Assembly: GCA_026395685.1 (NCBI GenBank)
Contig: JAPLYG010000002.1
Location: 1-33,630, forward strand
DNA from: Candidatus Parcubacteria bacterium
Lineage (GTDB): Bacteria; Patescibacteriota; Patescibacteriia; CAIXNZ01
Length of the DNA stretch: 33,630 nucleotides
Reading direction: 5' to 3'
Shown here: positions 25,561 through 33,630 of the stretch, one piece after another
Position numbering within the stretch: position 1 is the first letter of the stretch
How the letters are laid out: each line of letters starts with the position of its first letter
The notes under the pieces: generated by a model
Seen by the model: only the letters and a program-made list of their open reading frames with translations
The model's database searches: none
What the model was told of the DNA's origin: nothing
Program-made: the position numbers and the translations under genes

Positions 25561-27552
25561 CTACAGCAATAATCCAACTATTAGCAACGCAACTATATTG
25601 AGAATCTTAATCATGGGGTTAATCGCCGGACCAGCAGTATCTTTATAAGGATCGCCAACTGTGTCGCCGGTCACTGCTGCCTGATGAGCAAAAGATCCTT
25701 TGCCGCCGAAATTACCTTCTTCAATATATTTCTTGGCATTGTCCCAGGCGCCACCGCCTGAAGTCATGGAAATCGCTACAAATAAACCAGTGATGATTGA
25801 ACCAACCAATAAACCTCCTAAAGCCGGAATGCCCAAGCCAGGCATAAAGCCGACTAAAATAGGGACTAAGACTGGAATTAAAGCCGGTACAATCATTTCC
25901 TTGATAGCAGTCTTGGTAACAATATCAACTGTTTTGCCATAGTCAGGCTTATCTGTACCCTGCATAATACCAGGCTTTTCCCTAAACTGCCTGCGCACTT
26001 CTTCCACCACTGAACCGGCAGCCTTACCAACTGCCTGCATGGCTAAAGCACCAAAGTAATATGGCAATAAACCGCCGATGAATAAACCGACTAAAACTTT
26101 CGGATCATTAATTGCAAAAACAAAGCCATCACCTAAGGCATGAGTAAAATCAGCGAACAAAACTAACGCTGCTAAAGCTGCCGAAGCAATTGCATAGCCT
26201 TTAGTCACAGCTTTAGTTGTATTTCCCACTGCATCTAATGGATCAGTAATATCGCGAACTTCTTTTGGCAATTCGGCCATTTCAGCAATACCACCGGCAT
26301 TATCAGTAATCGGTCCATAAGAATCAATAGTCACAATAATACCTGCCATTGAAAGCATGGACATGGCAGCAATAGCAATGCCATATAATCCAGCCAACCA
26401 ATAAGCAGCTAAAATCGCCAGAGAAATTACAATGATTGGCAAAGCCGTAGATTTCATAGAGACTGCCAAACCGGCAATAATGTTGGTACCATGACCAGTC
26501 TGAGATGCCTTCGCAATATCTTTTACTGGCTTATATTGTTTAGCTGTATAATATTCAGTAATTACGACCATTGCGCCTGTTACTAAAAGACCGACTAATG
26601 AAGCAACATATAGTTTAGTAACATCATATTTATCATTTTGTCCCAATAACCAGTTCGTCACCGGATAAAAAGCAATTGCCGCAAAAATACCGGAAGCAAT
26701 TAAGCCTTTGTATAAAGCACCCATGATATTTTTTTTATTTCCTAAGCGAATAAAGAAGCTGCCAAAAATTGAAGCGATTATTGAAACACCGCCCAGAACT
26801 AAGGGATAAATAACTGCATTTTCCCAGCCGCCAAAAAGCAAAGAGCCTAAAAGCATGGCAGCTACTGCAGTCACAGCATAGGTTTCAAATAAGTCAGCGG
26901 CCATACCAGCACAATCGCCGACATTATCACCGACATTGTCGGCAATCACAGCCGGATTTCTAGGATCATCTTCTGGAATACCCGCTTCAACTTTACCGAC
27001 CAGATCAGCGCCGACATCTGCTGCTTTAGTAAATATACCGCCGCCTAAACGGGCAAATATTGAGATTAAAGATCCGCCAAAACCCAAACCGATTAAAGCC
27101 TGCACATCTCTAAAAATTAAATAAAAAACCGTTACACCCAGTAATGCCAAACCAACGACAAAAAATCCGGTAACTGATCCGCCTCTTACTGCTACATTCA
27201 ATGCCGCCTTTAAACCATTGGTAGCTGCCTGTGCAGTACGCACATTAGCGCGCACTGAAACATTCATGCCGATATAACCGGTTGCGGCTGATAAAATAGC
27301 GCCAAATAAAAATCCCAAACCTGTTTTCCAGCTTAAAAAAATGCTGATTAAGGCAAATATCACAATCGCCACAATAGCAATAGTTTTATATTGACGATTC
27401 AGATAAGCGCTTGCGCCTTCCTGAATAGCCTTGGCAATAGCCTGCATTTTTTCATTGCCTGTCGGCAATTTTAATACCAGCTTAATCAAAACTAAGCCGT
27501 AAATTACTGCCGCTATGGCCGCCACTAATGCAAAGATAAGTCCTGATGACAT
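25561..27552 (-). CDS. hppA: Membrane-bound proton-translocating pyrophosphatase, K+-independent type
   Basis: [63 protein letters not shown] (Lys at the K+-determining position). Confidence 0.96.
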   Translation of the reverse strand: MSSGLIFALVAAIAAVIYGLVLIKLVLKLPTGNEKMQAIAKAIQEGASAYLNRQYKTIAIVAIVIFALISIFLSWKTGLGFLFGAILSAATGYIGMNVSVRANVRTAQAATNGLKAALNVAVRGGSVTGFFVVGLALLGVTVFYLIFRDVQALIGLGFGGSLISIFARLGGGIFTKAADVGADLVGKVEAGIPEDDPRNPAVIADNVGDNVGDCAGMAADLFETYAVTAVAAMLLGSLLFGGWENAVIYPLVLGGVSIIASIFGSFFIRLGNKKNIMGALYKGLIASGIFAAIAFYPVTNWLLGQNDKYDVTKLYVASLVGLLVTGAMVVITEYYTAKQYKPVKDIAKASQTGHGTNIIAGLAVSMKSTALPIIVISLAILAAYWLAGLYGIAIAAMSMLSMAGIIVTIDSYGPITDNAGGIAEMAELPKEVRDITDPLDAVGNTTKAVTKGYAIASAALAALVLFADFTHALGDGFVFAINDPKVLVGLFIGGLLPYYFGALAMQAVGKAAGSVVEEVRRQFREKPGIMQGTDKPDYGKTVDIVTKTAIKEMIVPALIPVLVPILVGFMPGLGIPALGGLLVGSIITGLFVAISMTSGGGAWDNAKKYIEEGNFGGKGSFAHQAAVTGDTVGDPYKDTAGPAINPMIKILNIVALLIVGLLL

Positions 27553-27652
27553 AAATTTAAAGTTATTTTTCCGCCTTGGGCGGATATTAATTAAGTTGAT
27601 TTCTTAATTTAAACAAAAAAAACTGACAAACGCCAAATTCCTTATACTTCTT

Positions 27653-27681
27653 ATTTTATCCTTATCGCATTTTAGTGTCAA
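27653..27681 (-). promoter_or_regulatory. Promoter TTGACA-N17-TAAAAT
   Basis: Upstream of hppA. Confidence 0.6.
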
Positions 27682-27956
27682 ATTGTGTTTATGTTAATAA
27701 TTTGTGATAAAAGCGATTTCAGCAGCAAACACTTTATAACTAATTTTAGCTAAATATATGCTAAAATCTTTGACGCAAGCCCTGATTTTTGCTATCATAA
27801 AAATTAGTTAAATTATATTGTTTTCAGGGTATTTTATCTCTTGGATATTAGCTAATGTAGGCTAATCTCAGCAAAAAAATATCCGACAATGTAACAAGGA
27901 TTAAATTTATCAACCAACCCTTTAAAAGCTTAATCATTAAACTGCTTTTATCCCTG

Positions 27957-29237
27957 GTGAAAGGCTTTAGTATAATTATAAAGTCCTTTTTTAATTTGCT
28001 GGCCAAGCTGCTTACCCCAATATTGAAAACTATCGGCATTATATTGAAAAAAATTCTTATTCTTGAAATACGTTTTTTTTATTGGTTAAAAAAATATTTT
28101 AAAAAAATATTCCCGGAAGATACCATTAAGCCGATTTACATTTTTCTTAACAAGTATATCAGCCATATTGTTATTATTGTGCTGGTTTTCATTATCAGCT
28201 TTGCTAATATTTTCACCAGTGAAATCAGGGCTGAAACTTACGGTGAAAAAAGCATCTTATTTGTTTTGGCAACAGGCTCTGATTATGAAGATGAATACAT
28301 TGAAGAAGGATTGATCTCCGGAGATTCTGAAACCGCTTCTTATTATGATCAAGGAGCTATTTCACTCACGGAATCAGCTTCGGTAGATGAAAATATGGAT
28401 ATTGCTTTTAGCAGTGATAATTCTTCATTAATTAAACCTGAAATACCATCCTTAGAGGCTGCTACTCCGACCAGAGATAAAATTGTGGAATATACTGTCC
28501 AGCAAGGCGATACCATCAGTACTATTGGCGCCAAATTTGGTTTGAACCAAAATACTATTTTATGGGAAAATAGCCTGACCGCAACCAGCTATATCAGGCC
28601 GGGACAAAAATTAACAATTTTACCTACTAATGGTATTTCTTATAAAGTTGTAAAAAATGACAATTTGGCAAAAATAGCTTCCCGTTATAGCATAGATAAA
28701 AACAAAATTATTGAATTTAACCGCTTGGCAGATGAAGCGGATATTCAGATTGGACAAATGCTGATTATCCCTGAAGCTCGTCCATATTATCCGCCGGTAG
28801 TAGCTTCTAAGCCAAAACTTTCCAATATAACTAAAATTTTTACCCCGACGCAAACTCATGTTGATGTTCCGGCTAGTGATAAAATGGCCTGGCCCACAAC
28901 CACTCACCGCATCTCACAGTATTTTAACTGGCGACACATAGGCTTAGACATTGACGGTGATTTTGGAGATCCAATTTGGGCAGCTGAAGCCGGAGTGGTC
29001 ATTAAATCTATCTGCATGAAAACCGGTTATGGCTGCCATGTAATAATCGACCATGGCAATGGCAAAACCACTTTATATGGCCATTTCCAAAAATTATATG
29101 TTAAAGAAGGACAACAAGTTAACCGCGGTGATGTTTTGGGAGAAGAAGGATCCACCGGACACTCAACTGGAGCACATTTACATTTTGAAGTACGCTTTGG
29201 CGGCAAAAGATATAACCCTTTAAGCTATATAAAATAA
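27957..29237 (+). CDS. LysM (x2) M23 peptidase, membrane anchored
   Basis: YTVQQGDTISTIGAKFGL, YKVVKNDNLAKIASRYSI, GLDIDGDFGDPIWAAEAG, GHSTGAHLHFEVR; GTG start, frame open further upstream to 27858. Confidence 0.92.
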   Translation: MKGFSIIIKSFFNLLAKLLTPILKTIGIILKKILILEIRFFYWLKKYFKKIFPEDTIKPIYIFLNKYISHIVIIVLVFIISFANIFTSEIRAETYGEKSILFVLATGSDYEDEYIEEGLISGDSETASYYDQGAISLTESASVDENMDIAFSSDNSSLIKPEIPSLEAATPTRDKIVEYTVQQGDTISTIGAKFGLNQNTILWENSLTATSYIRPGQKLTILPTNGISYKVVKNDNLAKIASRYSIDKNKIIEFNRLADEADIQIGQMLIIPEARPYYPPVVASKPKLSNITKIFTPTQTHVDVPASDKMAWPTTTHRISQYFNWRHIGLDIDGDFGDPIWAAEAGVVIKSICMKTGYGCHVIIDHGNGKTTLYGHFQKLYVKEGQQVNRGDVLGEEGSTGHSTGAHLHFEVRFGGKRYNPLSYIK

Positions 29238-29248
29238 ATAAAATTAAA

Positions 29249-29276
29249 AACTCCCCCGGACCGGGGGAGTTTTTTT
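29249..29276 (+). terminator. Terminator
   Basis: AAAACTCCCCCGGaCCGGGGGAGTTTTTT. Confidence 0.85.
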
Positions 29277-29280
29277 ATAT

Positions 29281-29946
29281 TTAAATATGCTGTTCATTAC
29301 CGAATATTCTGATATTGAATTTATCATACAAATTCTGATCATTAAAATCTGTATTGTAGCGATCTTCAAGCAAAAATAATATATCCTTTAACATTTTCTC
29401 GGAAAAAATTTCTTTAATCAGTGTTGCTGCCTCTTTTGAATTAATATCCTGCGGAATCTTTAATTTGCTTAAAACCTTTAAGACATTATCTAGCTGTAAA
29501 TTTTTTAAATTTTTTTCATTTACTTCCATAATAGTTTTTTCCAACCCGTCCTTTAGATTCATAATACCCTGTTCAATATCTTTTTTTATGGAATTAAACT
29601 TATCACTAACAGTTAAAGGTTCGCTTTCATCTTCAGCTTTCTTAAACGCTTGTCGTAATTCTTGCGGAGTATTAATCACGCCGGTAAGAGGCTTATAATT
29701 TTTAACCGGTTCATCTAAAATAATCTCGATTTCTTCCTGCGGTCTTAAAAAAACATTTAGACTATCAATTGCCATGCCCAAAATACCGATATTTTTCGTA
29801 CGTTTAAGCTCCTTATCCCGTCCTTTTAAACTTTTGTATAATTTAATTTCTTCAGTATCTAAAGGACCTAAATCTTCTTTAGGCTCAGAAACTGGTTCTG
29901 TCAGATTCTCAGGTCTAAATGGGTCTCGTGATAATTCAAATCCCAT
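29281..29946 (-). CDS. Hypothetical protein
   Basis: Long ORF directly downstream of the comM-like gene. Confidence 0.7.
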   Translation of the reverse strand: MGFELSRDPFRPENLTEPVSEPKEDLGPLDTEEIKLYKSLKGRDKELKRTKNIGILGMAIDSLNVFLRPQEEIEIILDEPVKNYKPLTGVINTPQELRQAFKKAEDESEPLTVSDKFNSIKKDIEQGIMNLKDGLEKTIMEVNEKNLKNLQLDNVLKVLSKLKIPQDINSKEAATLIKEIFSEKMLKDILFLLEDRYNTDFNDQNLYDKFNIRIFGNEQHI

Positions 29947-29956
29947 AATATTAAAA

Positions 29957-31471
29957 TTATTTGTTAAAACGATATTGCAGGGCCTCGGCTAAATGGCCTG
30001 CTTTAATATTAGCACATTGCTCCAAATCAGCAATTGTTCTGGCTAATTTCAAAATCCGATGGTATCCGCGGCCAGAGAGATGAAACTGATTTACTGCGAC
30101 TTTTAGTAATTCTGAACCGTCAGCGTCAACCCGGCAAAATTCCTTAATATCTTGGGGCCGCATTTCACTATTATACAATACAGCTGAATTTACAAAGCGA
30201 TTTCTTTGAATTTCCCTGGCCACCTCCACTCTTTTTCTTATCTCCGATGACGGCTCCGCAACTTTTTCCGCGGTTAATTGTTCAAATTTTAAACGAGGCA
30301 CCTCAATCTGCATATCAATTCGGTCAATTATTGGCCCGGAAATTTTTTGCTGGTAACGGATAATATTCCCCGGGGAGCAAGTGCAATGTCTCTCTGAATC
30401 AGAAGCAAATCCGCAGGGACAAGGATTTTGTGCTGCCACCAAAATAAACCGTGCAGGATAAGATAAGGTTCCCGACACCCGCGAAATATTAATAACTCCG
30501 TCTTCAAGTGGTTGCCTTAAATTTTCCAGCACCTGTCGGGGAAACTCCGGAAACTCATCCAAGAATAATACACCGCGGTGTGCCAGGCTGATTTCGCCTG
30601 GTCGGGGAATGCGACCGCCGCCAATCAAAGAAATGCCGGAGGCAGTATGGTGCGGAGAACGAAACGGCCGCTGAGTAATCAGGGGATAATCATGATGCAA
30701 TAAACCCGCCACGCTATAAATTTTCGTAACTTCTAAAACCTCGTTAAATGTCATTTTCGGCAAAATCGAGGACATGGCTTTGGCAAGTAAAGTTTTACCC
30801 GAGCCTGGCGGGCCGGAAAGCAGCACATTATGGCCGCCGGATGCAGCAATTTCCAAAGCGCGCTTGGCCAGCTCCTGACCAGTGATGTAAGCCATATCCA
30901 CTTCATTTTCCGGCTCACTATAATTAAGAATCTGACTGGCCTTTGAAGGCTCAATCAAATCCTGGCCAGTTAAATGTTCAACTAATTCTATTAAATTGCG
31001 TACTGTATAAATTTCTATGCCATCAATCAAACTTGCTTCCTGAGCATTTATCCAGGGAATATAAATTTTTTTAAACCCTTTCTCTTTGGCAAAAATAACT
31101 GCCGGTAAAATCCCCGAGGTATGACGCAAATTTCCTTCCAAGGATAATTCGCCGATAAACAGGCTGTCATTTAAATTCAGGTTTAATCCCAGTTCATTTA
31201 TTAAAACGCCGGTCGCCATTGCCAGATCAAATGCCGGGCCTTCTTTTTTTAAATCAGCCGGCGCCAGATTAACCACAATTTTTTTTAAATATGGATAAGA
31301 AAAATTACAATTTTTAATTGCCAGTCTGATGCGCAGTTTCGCTTCCTGAATAGCAGCATCACCCAGCCCGACAATAAAAAAATCAGGTTTGCCGTTAGAG
31401 ACATCCACTTCCACATCTACTAATTGCGGCTTAAGGCCGATCACGGCCACTGAATTTAATTTAGCTAGCAT
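29957..31471 (-). CDS. comM: ComM/YifB-family Mg-chelatase-like AAA ATPase
   Basis: GLGDAAIQEAKLRIRLAIKN, GPPGSGKTLLAKAM, FRSPHHTASGISLIGGG, NPCPCGF. Confidence 0.95.
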   Translation of the reverse strand: MLAKLNSVAVIGLKPQLVDVEVDVSNGKPDFFIVGLGDAAIQEAKLRIRLAIKNCNFSYPYLKKIVVNLAPADLKKEGPAFDLAMATGVLINELGLNLNLNDSLFIGELSLEGNLRHTSGILPAVIFAKEKGFKKIYIPWINAQEASLIDGIEIYTVRNLIELVEHLTGQDLIEPSKASQILNYSEPENEVDMAYITGQELAKRALEIAASGGHNVLLSGPPGSGKTLLAKAMSSILPKMTFNEVLEVTKIYSVAGLLHHDYPLITQRPFRSPHHTASGISLIGGGRIPRPGEISLAHRGVLFLDEFPEFPRQVLENLRQPLEDGVINISRVSGTLSYPARFILVAAQNPCPCGFASDSERHCTCSPGNIIRYQQKISGPIIDRIDMQIEVPRLKFEQLTAEKVAEPSSEIRKRVEVAREIQRNRFVNSAVLYNSEMRPQDIKEFCRVDADGSELLKVAVNQFHLSGRGYHRILKLARTIADLEQCANIKAGHLAEALQYRFNK

Positions 31472-31507
31472 GAAATTGTTATTTGATAATTCCTCATCTG
31501 TGCCTTA

Positions 31508-31536
31508 ATTGTATTTTTTTATGGGCAAACTGTCAA
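31508..31536 (-). promoter_or_regulatory. Promoter TTGACA-N17-TACAAT
   Basis: Upstream of the comM-like gene. Confidence 0.65.
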
Positions 31537-31579
31537 AAAGAAAAGGCGTTCCCAGGAACGGAACGCCAGTTAAATCGAC

Positions 31580-31843
31580 TCACTTTTTGGCTTTTGTCTT
31601 GATTCGGGCTGCTAGCATTTTTTCATCTCTTTCCGCGATGGCAGGTAACTGGTAGACAAGAGCATGGAAACATGATGCCCCGATGATGATAAATGTTATG
31701 CCAAATGGTATGACAAACAGCCTTGACCACAATATTAAGACACCAAAAACAATAAACAAAACAAGTACAGCATAGAACCAGGTTGGTATCAGCAAAACGT
31801 TTGGCTGGACACTTTCAAGTGTTTCATCTTTTTTGGGTTCCAT
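31580..31843 (-). CDS. Small membrane protein
   Basis: Two hydrophobic segments; GGAGGGTAAGATG start. Confidence 0.6.
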   Translation of the reverse strand: MEPKKDETLESVQPNVLLIPTWFYAVLVLFIVFGVLILWSRLFVIPFGITFIIIGASCFHALVYQLPAIAERDEKMLAARIKTKAKK

Positions 31844-31844
31844 C

Positions 31845-32318
31845 TTACCCTCCTTTTGAGATCCGTTTGGTCACTTTAAACTCACTTACAATATATACTA
31901 AAACTCCCGCTACTATCAAGCAATCAGCCAGATTAAAAATCGGCCAGATGTGAATATTTATATAATCAACCACGAATCCTAAGGCAAATCGGTCAATTAA
32001 ATTGCTTAAAGCACCAGCAATTACCAAGGAGCTTGCCCAAAACAACTTAATATTACCTGCCTTCAGATTATGCCACCAAAGGTAGCTTAAAAATACCAGG
32101 GCTGAAATTATGAAAAATAAAATTATTGCCTGGGGCAGAGGCAAGCTGAAGGCAATATTATAATTGGGAGTATAAATGATCTGCACTATCGGCTTAAATA
32201 AATAAAATCCCTGACTAGGGATTTTATTTACTATTGAGTATTTGATTATAGATTCTAAAACTAATAAACCAAAACCTGAGGCGATTATTAAACTAATTTT
32301 CCAGAACTTGGAAACCAT
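31845..32318 (-). CDS. lspA: Lipoprotein signal peptidase
   Basis: YNIAFSLPLPQ, GALSNLIDRFALGFVVDYI, FNLADCLIVAG. Confidence 0.93.
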   Translation of the reverse strand: MVSKFWKISLIIASGFGLLVLESIIKYSIVNKIPSQGFYLFKPIVQIIYTPNYNIAFSLPLPQAIILFFIISALVFLSYLWWHNLKAGNIKLFWASSLVIAGALSNLIDRFALGFVVDYINIHIWPIFNLADCLIVAGVLVYIVSEFKVTKRISKGG

Positions 32319-32319
32319 T

Positions 32320-32688
32320 TTATTGGCTGGTTAGTTTCTCTTTACATTCAATGCAGGCATTGGAAGTCGGTCTGGCTAAAAGCCTTTCTTCGGCAATTTC
32401 TTTACCGCAATAAGCGCATTTGCCATAATCCCCCTTATCAATTCGTTCCAGTGCGTTTTTGATATCACGCAAAGTTTTTTCCAAAGAAAATTCAACTGAC
32501 AAATTATCAGTATAGGTGGCAATTTCCTCTGCATTTTCATCCTCTTTATCGCCAAAGTCGGGAAATTCTGAACGATAATTATCCTTTATAAATTCATCCT
32601 TTTTGGTAAAACCCGCCAAATCTTTTTCAATTTGTTGTTTACGGATTAATAAGTCATTTTTAATTTTTTCTAAAATTTCTTTATTCAT
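32320..32688 (-). CDS. DksA/TraR C4 zinc-finger family protein
   Basis: ALERIDKGDYGKCAYCGKEIAEERLLARPTSNACIECKEK. Confidence 0.92.
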   Translation of the reverse strand: MNKEILEKIKNDLLIRKQQIEKDLAGFTKKDEFIKDNYRSEFPDFGDKEDENAEEIATYTDNLSVEFSLEKTLRDIKNALERIDKGDYGKCAYCGKEIAEERLLARPTSNACIECKEKLTSQ

Positions 32689-32778
32689 ACTTTTTTGACA
32701 GACAAGCTGCCTTAGTTTAAAAAATAACGGCTGAAAATAGCTGTTATCTATATTATAGCAAATAAATAACTTATTATA

Positions 32779-32807
32779 AATATAAATTGAATTGGTAATT
32801 TTGTCAA
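32779..32807 (-). promoter_or_regulatory. Promoter TTGACA-N17-TATATT
   Basis: Upstream of the DksA-like gene. Confidence 0.65.
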
Positions 32808-32839
32808 GTGCCCCCGGGGAAAAAATTTCTTCAAATAGA

Positions 32840-33020
32840 AAAGGCCTCCATGTGATGCCCAATTAAAAATTATTATTGTGGCCACATAAAGGCCTACAGA
32901 CTTCATTTATTAACGTTCGCCCTTACGGCAAAGCTATTAATATTAAAATAAAGTCTGGGAAATCCTCCCTAGAGCGTTAAAAGGATCAACCTTTTACCAT
33001 TTTTCGGCTATTATGCCTTG
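32840..33020 (-). ncRNA. Candidate structured RNA of unknown class
   Basis: ORF-free; stems AGGCC..ATGTG/CACAT..GGCCT, CAGACT/AGTCTG, GGGA/TCCC, AAAGG/CCTTT; minus-strand end runs into CTTTTCT. Confidence 0.4.
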
Positions 33021-33391
33021 GGGATATATATATTTGATTTTATTTGTTTTTGTTTTTGTACGCGAATATGCAAAAAAGGTACAAATAATTGCAGCTCCAG
33101 GTCTGCAACCCAGATAAAAAATAGTAAAAGGTAAGGAAATTTAGCCAAATATTAAACTTTGCTAAATATCCTTAAATCTTGTTAAGGTACATCTTTATAA
33201 ACTCATTATATCAATAAATTATATCCTTGTCAATTTTATGTTCTACTATAAACAACTAAATTATGACTAATTTAAGCCAAAATTCAATAATCTATACAAT
33301 AAACTTTATTTAAACTTATCAGACAAATCAAACCAAATTATATTCATTTAGCTACTAACGTTTTCCCCATCTTATCCACAGTATTTATTTT

Positions 33392-33622
33392 TTATTGTAA
33401 TATTAGCCAAAAATCACTAGTGGATAAACTTGAATTTACAATTATTTTAGAAAATATTTGGTTAAAGCGATTATTAGCTAACAAATAGTTAATATCCAAA
33501 TACAAATTTTCTCTATCTTTAGCTGATAATTCAGAAAGAACACCATTATTTTTCCAGTTTTCCCAAGCTAGCTCATTATTTATTAAAGTATATAAATTTT
33601 GCTTAGAATTAGCCAAAATCAT
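33392..33622 (-). CDS. Hypothetical ORF, possibly continuing past the window edge
   Basis: Open frame of 76 codons at the window edge. Confidence 0.4.
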   Translation of the reverse strand: MILANSKQNLYTLINNELAWENWKNNGVLSELSAKDRENLYLDINYLLANNRFNQIFSKIIVNSSLSTSDFWLILQ

Positions 33623-33630
33623 CTTCCTAC

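Noticed and set aside
32840-33020. tmRNA, RNase P RNA or 6S RNA
   Set aside because: Could not locate the tRNA-like 3' end, GAGGAAAGTCC core or typical 6S layout on either strand
1-33630. CRISPR array
   Set aside because: No regularly spaced direct repeats seen; repeats are palindromes at scattered sites
1-33630. Classic antiphage defence system
   Set aside because: No restriction, CBASS, retron or Cas-type module recognised; the PRTase-SLOG gene is suggestive only

Overview
AT-rich, gene-dense bacterial window. Compact genes, a VirB2-like pilin, a DUF5652-like protein and the overall gene style suggest Candidate Phyla Radiation/Patescibacteria (inference, no marker gene seen). Most genes are on the minus strand. 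Housekeeping content recognisable by motif: uvrA, uvrB and uvrC, two paralogous ABC exporters, an SMC ATPase, membrane pyrophosphatase, a LysM/M23 peptidase, a ComM/YifB ATPase, lspA, and a DksA/TraR zinc-finger protein. There are two complete tRNA-Leu genes (UAG, CAG), with a LAGLIDADG endonuclease gene and a 5'-half tRNA-like relic beside them. Orphan genes, each with its own promoter, ribosome-binding site and terminator, are interspersed. The main signals beyond ordinary annotation are: (1) a PRTase-SLOG fusion protein; (2) a translationally coupled pair of paralogous zinc-ribbon orphan proteins; (3) perfect 30-34 bp palindromes, most starting GTAG, several sitting inside the loop of a longer terminator-like hairpin and one in frame inside a REP-type (Y1) transposase gene; (4) a second copy of the uvrB 5' end directly abutting that transposase; (5) a two-hairpin element present at two loci with identical spacing; (6) a short SMC with no recognisable hinge. 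All calls come from reading sequence and the supplied ORFs; no searches were run.
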